Source: Rhizomicrobium electricum (GTDB lineage Bacteria > Pseudomonadota > Alphaproteobacteria > Micropepsales > Micropepsaceae). Taken from it: a stretch of DNA of 64,000 nt. The stretch's first letter is position 1. Every line of letters starts with the position of its first letter. Below are positions 61,919 to 64,000 of the stretch, one piece after another. The notes beneath the pieces were generated by a model. It saw nothing but the letters and a program-made list of their open reading frames with translations. It had not been told where the DNA came from and did not search any database. The translations under genes and the position numbers were made by a program. Where the stretch lies: positions 248,001 to 312,000 of the forward strand of contig NZ_JAASQS010000007.1 of the NCBI RefSeq assembly GCF_011762045.1, in the 5' to 3' direction.

Positions 61919-63733
61919 TCAGTCGCCGTCGCGGTAGGCTTTGATCGTCGCGATGAAGATCGGCCCGAATTCCTTGAGCTTGGTGGCGCCGACGCCGTTG
62001 ATGGCCGCAAAGGATTCCAGATCGCGCGGCGCCTTGCGCGCCATTTCCTGCAGCGTCCGGTCGGGAAAGACGAGGTAGGCCGGCACGCCGCGATCCTTGG
62101 CCATGGCCAGGCGAAGCTGCTTGAGCGCCACGAACAAGTCCATCCGCGCTTCGGGAAGTTCCGCGGCCTCGGCCGCCCTGCGTTCCTTGCGCGTTGGGCG
62201 ATGCTGACGGGCCATGAAGCGGCGCTTGCCGCCGAGCAGAAGTTCGCCCTCGGGCGAAAGCGACAGTCCGCCATAACCGGCGACGTCGTGGATCAAAAGT
62301 CCGCCCGCCACCAATTGATGGATCAGCGAACGCCATTCTTCCTTCTTGTGCGAGCGTCCCGATCCGTAGCCGTCCAACCGGTCGTGGCCGCAGGCGGCAA
62401 TCTTCTCCGTCTCGGCGCCGCGCAGAATATCGATGATGTGAGCCGCGCCGTAGCGCTCGCCGGTGCGCTCGATGAGGTCGAGCACCATCCACGCCTCGCC
62501 GGTCGCATCGGCCAGCGTCGCCGGATCGAGACAGGCATCGCAGTTGCCGCACTCCTCGCCTTGCTCCCCGAAATAGGCGAGCAGCGCCTTGCGGCGGCAG
62601 GAGGAGGCTTCGCAATAGCCGATCAAGGCGGACAGGCGTTGGTGCTGACGCCGCTTGTGCTCGTCGCTCGTCTCTTCCTGGTCGATGAACATCTGGCGCA
62701 TGCGAATGTCGCCGCGGCCGTACAGCATATGCGCCTCGGCCGGCTTGCCGTCGCGGCCGGCGCGGCCGATCTCCTGGTAATAGGCTTCGAGGCTCGCCGG
62801 CAGGTCGGCGTGAAAGACATATCGCACGTCGGCCTTGTCGATGCCCATGCCGAACGCGATGGTTGCCGCCATCACCACATACGGCTCCGACATGAAGGCA
62901 TTCTGGTTGGCCTCGCGAATCTCGTCGCTCATGCCGGCGTGATAGGCGAGTGCCCTCACGCCTGCCTCCACCAGCAGGGCCGCGGCTTCTTCGGTGCGCT
63001 TGCGCGACAGGCAATAGACGATGCCGCTTTGGCGGGGATGGGCTTTGACGAAATCGAGGAGTTGCTGCTTCCAGCCTTGTTTCGGCGCCACGGTCAGGCG
63101 GATGTTGGGCCGGTCGAAGCCCAGCACGATCTCGTCGACCTCGCCGCCGAACAGATTGGCGCGGATGTCGGCGCGCGTCGACTCGTCGGCAGTCGCCGTC
63201 AGTGCGATGATCGGCACGCGCGGAAACGCTTCGCTGAGGCCGGCCAGCGCCGCGTATTCCGGGCGGAACGCCGGACCCCACTGCGAAATGCAATGCGCTT
63301 CGTCGACCGCAATCAACGACAGCGAAAGTTTACCGAGCGCCTTCAGCATCGCTGCGGTCATCAGCCGTTCGGGCGACAGATAGAGAAGCCGTAATTGTCC
63401 CGCCGCCGCACGCCGCCATACCGCGACGTTATCGTCGTAGGGACGCGACGAATTGATGGTGTCGGCCGCAACACCGGCGAGTTGCAGCGCGGTGACTTGG
63501 TCCTGCATCAACGCCACCAGCGGCGACACCACGATCGCAAGGCTGCCGAGTGCCAATGCCGGAACCTGAAAGCATAAGGATTTGCCCGATCCGGTCGGCA
63601 TCACGGCGAGCACATTGCGCCCGCCCATGAGCGCGTTCATCGCGTCTTCCTGGCCGGGCCGGAACTGCGAATAGCCGAACACGTCCTTGAGGATTTGCCG
63701 GCACGACGCAGGACGGATTTCGGGAACGCTCAT
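61919..63733 (-). CDS. recQ: ATP-dependent DNA helicase RecQ
   Basis: 604 residues, standard length. Superfamily II helicase unwinding 3'-5' in recombination and fork repair. Motif I is MPTGSGKS with K51; motif II DEAH at 144-147, followed by CISQWGPAFRPEY; motif VI QEIGRAGRDGK. The RecQ zinc site is CEASSCRRKALLAYFGEQ then CGNCDAC near 375-405. A C-terminal HRDC domain (about 530-600) ends the protein. Confidence 0.96.
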   Translation of the reverse strand: MSVPEIRPASCRQILKDVFGYSQFRPGQEDAMNALMGGRNVLAVMPTGSGKSLCFQVPALALGSLAIVVSPLVALMQDQVTALQLAGVAADTINSSRPYDDNVAVWRRAAAGQLRLLYLSPERLMTAAMLKALGKLSLSLIAVDEAHCISQWGPAFRPEYAALAGLSEAFPRVPIIALTATADESTRADIRANLFGGEVDEIVLGFDRPNIRLTVAPKQGWKQQLLDFVKAHPRQSGIVYCLSRKRTEEAAALLVEAGVRALAYHAGMSDEIREANQNAFMSEPYVVMAATIAFGMGIDKADVRYVFHADLPASLEAYYQEIGRAGRDGKPAEAHMLYGRGDIRMRQMFIDQEETSDEHKRRQHQRLSALIGYCEASSCRRKALLAYFGEQGEECGNCDACLDPATLADATGEAWMVLDLIERTGERYGAAHIIDILRGAETEKIAACGHDRLDGYGSGRSHKKEEWRSLIHQLVAGGLLIHDVAGYGGLSLSPEGELLLGGKRRFMARQHRPTRKERRAAEAAELPEARMDLFVALKQLRLAMAKDRGVPAYLVFPDRTLQEMARKAPRDLESFAAINGVGATKLKEFGPIFIATIKAYRDGD

Positions 63734-63803
63734 GGCCTTCGAATCAGGAGATTGGCCCGCATACTATCCGTTCGAGATGCCGCGGACGTGCGCTGTAATG
63801 TGC

Positions 63804-64000
63804 TTAAGAGTTGCGGCCGGTCACGGCGTCGCCGACGAACGGATTGGAACGGCGTTCCTCGCCGAAACTCGACACCGGACCATGGCCCGGCACGAACTGC
63901 ATCGCGTTACCGAGCGGCCAGAGCTTTTCCAGGATCGAATGGATCAGCGCCGGATGATCGCCGCCCGGAAGATCGGTGCGTCCGATCGAGCCGCGGAACA
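63804..64000 (-). CDS. MBL-fold metallo-hydrolase, C-terminal part (runs off window)
   Basis: The last about 65 residues are visible, the rest lying beyond the right edge. LFRGSIGRTDLPGGDHPALI and the VPGHGP motif (the metal-binding His near the C-terminus) match glyoxalase II-like/YcbL hydrolases. These act on thioesters or similar. It lies on the same strand as recQ, upstream of it, with about 70 bases between them. Confidence 0.82.
   Translation of the reverse strand, partial: FRGSIGRTDLPGGDHPALIHSILEKLWPLGNAMQFVPGHGPVSSFGEERRSNPFVGDAVTGRNS

Noticed and set aside
1..64000. tRNA, rRNA, CRISPR arrays, transposases, phage genes or attachment sites
   Set aside because: None was recognised by eye; a tRNAscan/Infernal and ISfinder search would settle this.

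Overview
This 64 kb window is high-GC, gene-dense bacterial chromosome. It most resembles an alphaproteobacterium: it carries IalB-family proteins, a FixK/FNR-type regulator with matching TTGA-N6-TCAA boxes, a SinR-like XRE regulator, a DivJ/PleC-like histidine kinase and Tat-exported molybdoenzyme parts. Pyruvate:ferredoxin oxidoreductase (PFOR), an NfnB-NfnA-type fusion and an acyl-CoA synthetase of the ADP-forming type suggest a facultative anaerobe able to ferment. A Rhizomicrobium/Micropepsaceae-like organism would fit, but that is inference. I saw no rRNA, tRNA, CRISPR array, phage or insertion sequence.

Layout. 1-3.7 kb: end of a glycogen-utilisation operon (glgX, malQ) and a small cyclic-nucleotide-binding-fold protein. 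3.7-12.5 kb, minus strand: DUF2934 protein, then the PFOR/Nfn-type operon with its terminator and a long promoter region holding an FNR-like box. 12.9-18.5 kb: orphan PstS-like protein, double M16 peptidase, Gfo/Idh/MocA oxidoreductase and a YqjE/YqjD-like envelope pair. 18.8-26.4 kb: flavodoxin-fold quinone reductase, CoA-ligase/GNAT fusion, CRP/FNR regulator, tandem universal stress protein behind a perfect FNR/FixK box, and a PocR-PAS hybrid histidine kinase. 26.5-31.6 kb: SecD-P1-like secreted protein, DUF3237 protein, PEP carboxylase and an XRE regulator. 32.1-41.4 kb: exopolysaccharide cluster (priming sugar transferase, TagA/WecG transferase, flippase, two GT2 enzymes, O-antigen ligase/polymerase, ATP-grasp protein, Wzz/GumC chain-length protein with a degenerate kinase domain). 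41.6-42.8 kb: two IalB-like proteins. 42.9-50.9 kb: tripartite RND efflux genes (adaptor plus two permeases), then mlaA. 51.8-53.4 kb: molybdopterin oxidoreductase and cytochrome b. 53.5-64 kb: uxaC, TPR protein, HAD phosphatase, small secreted protein, kup, dus, histidine kinase, recQ and a partial MBL-fold hydrolase.

How it may work together. The most interesting part is the putative anaerobic energy module. The PFOR is about 1655 residues and ends in an Ala/Pro-rich linker followed by what looks like a single-cluster ferredoxin domain. The next gene overlaps it and encodes an Nfn-type flavoprotein that could pass ferredoxin electrons to NAD(P). A few genes away are a CoA ligase that keeps the catalytic histidine needed to make ATP from acetyl-CoA, and an FNR-like regulator. 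FNR-like boxes lie before both PFOR and the stress protein. I propose, as inference, that this is one oxygen-controlled fermentation regulon with a tethered electron carrier.
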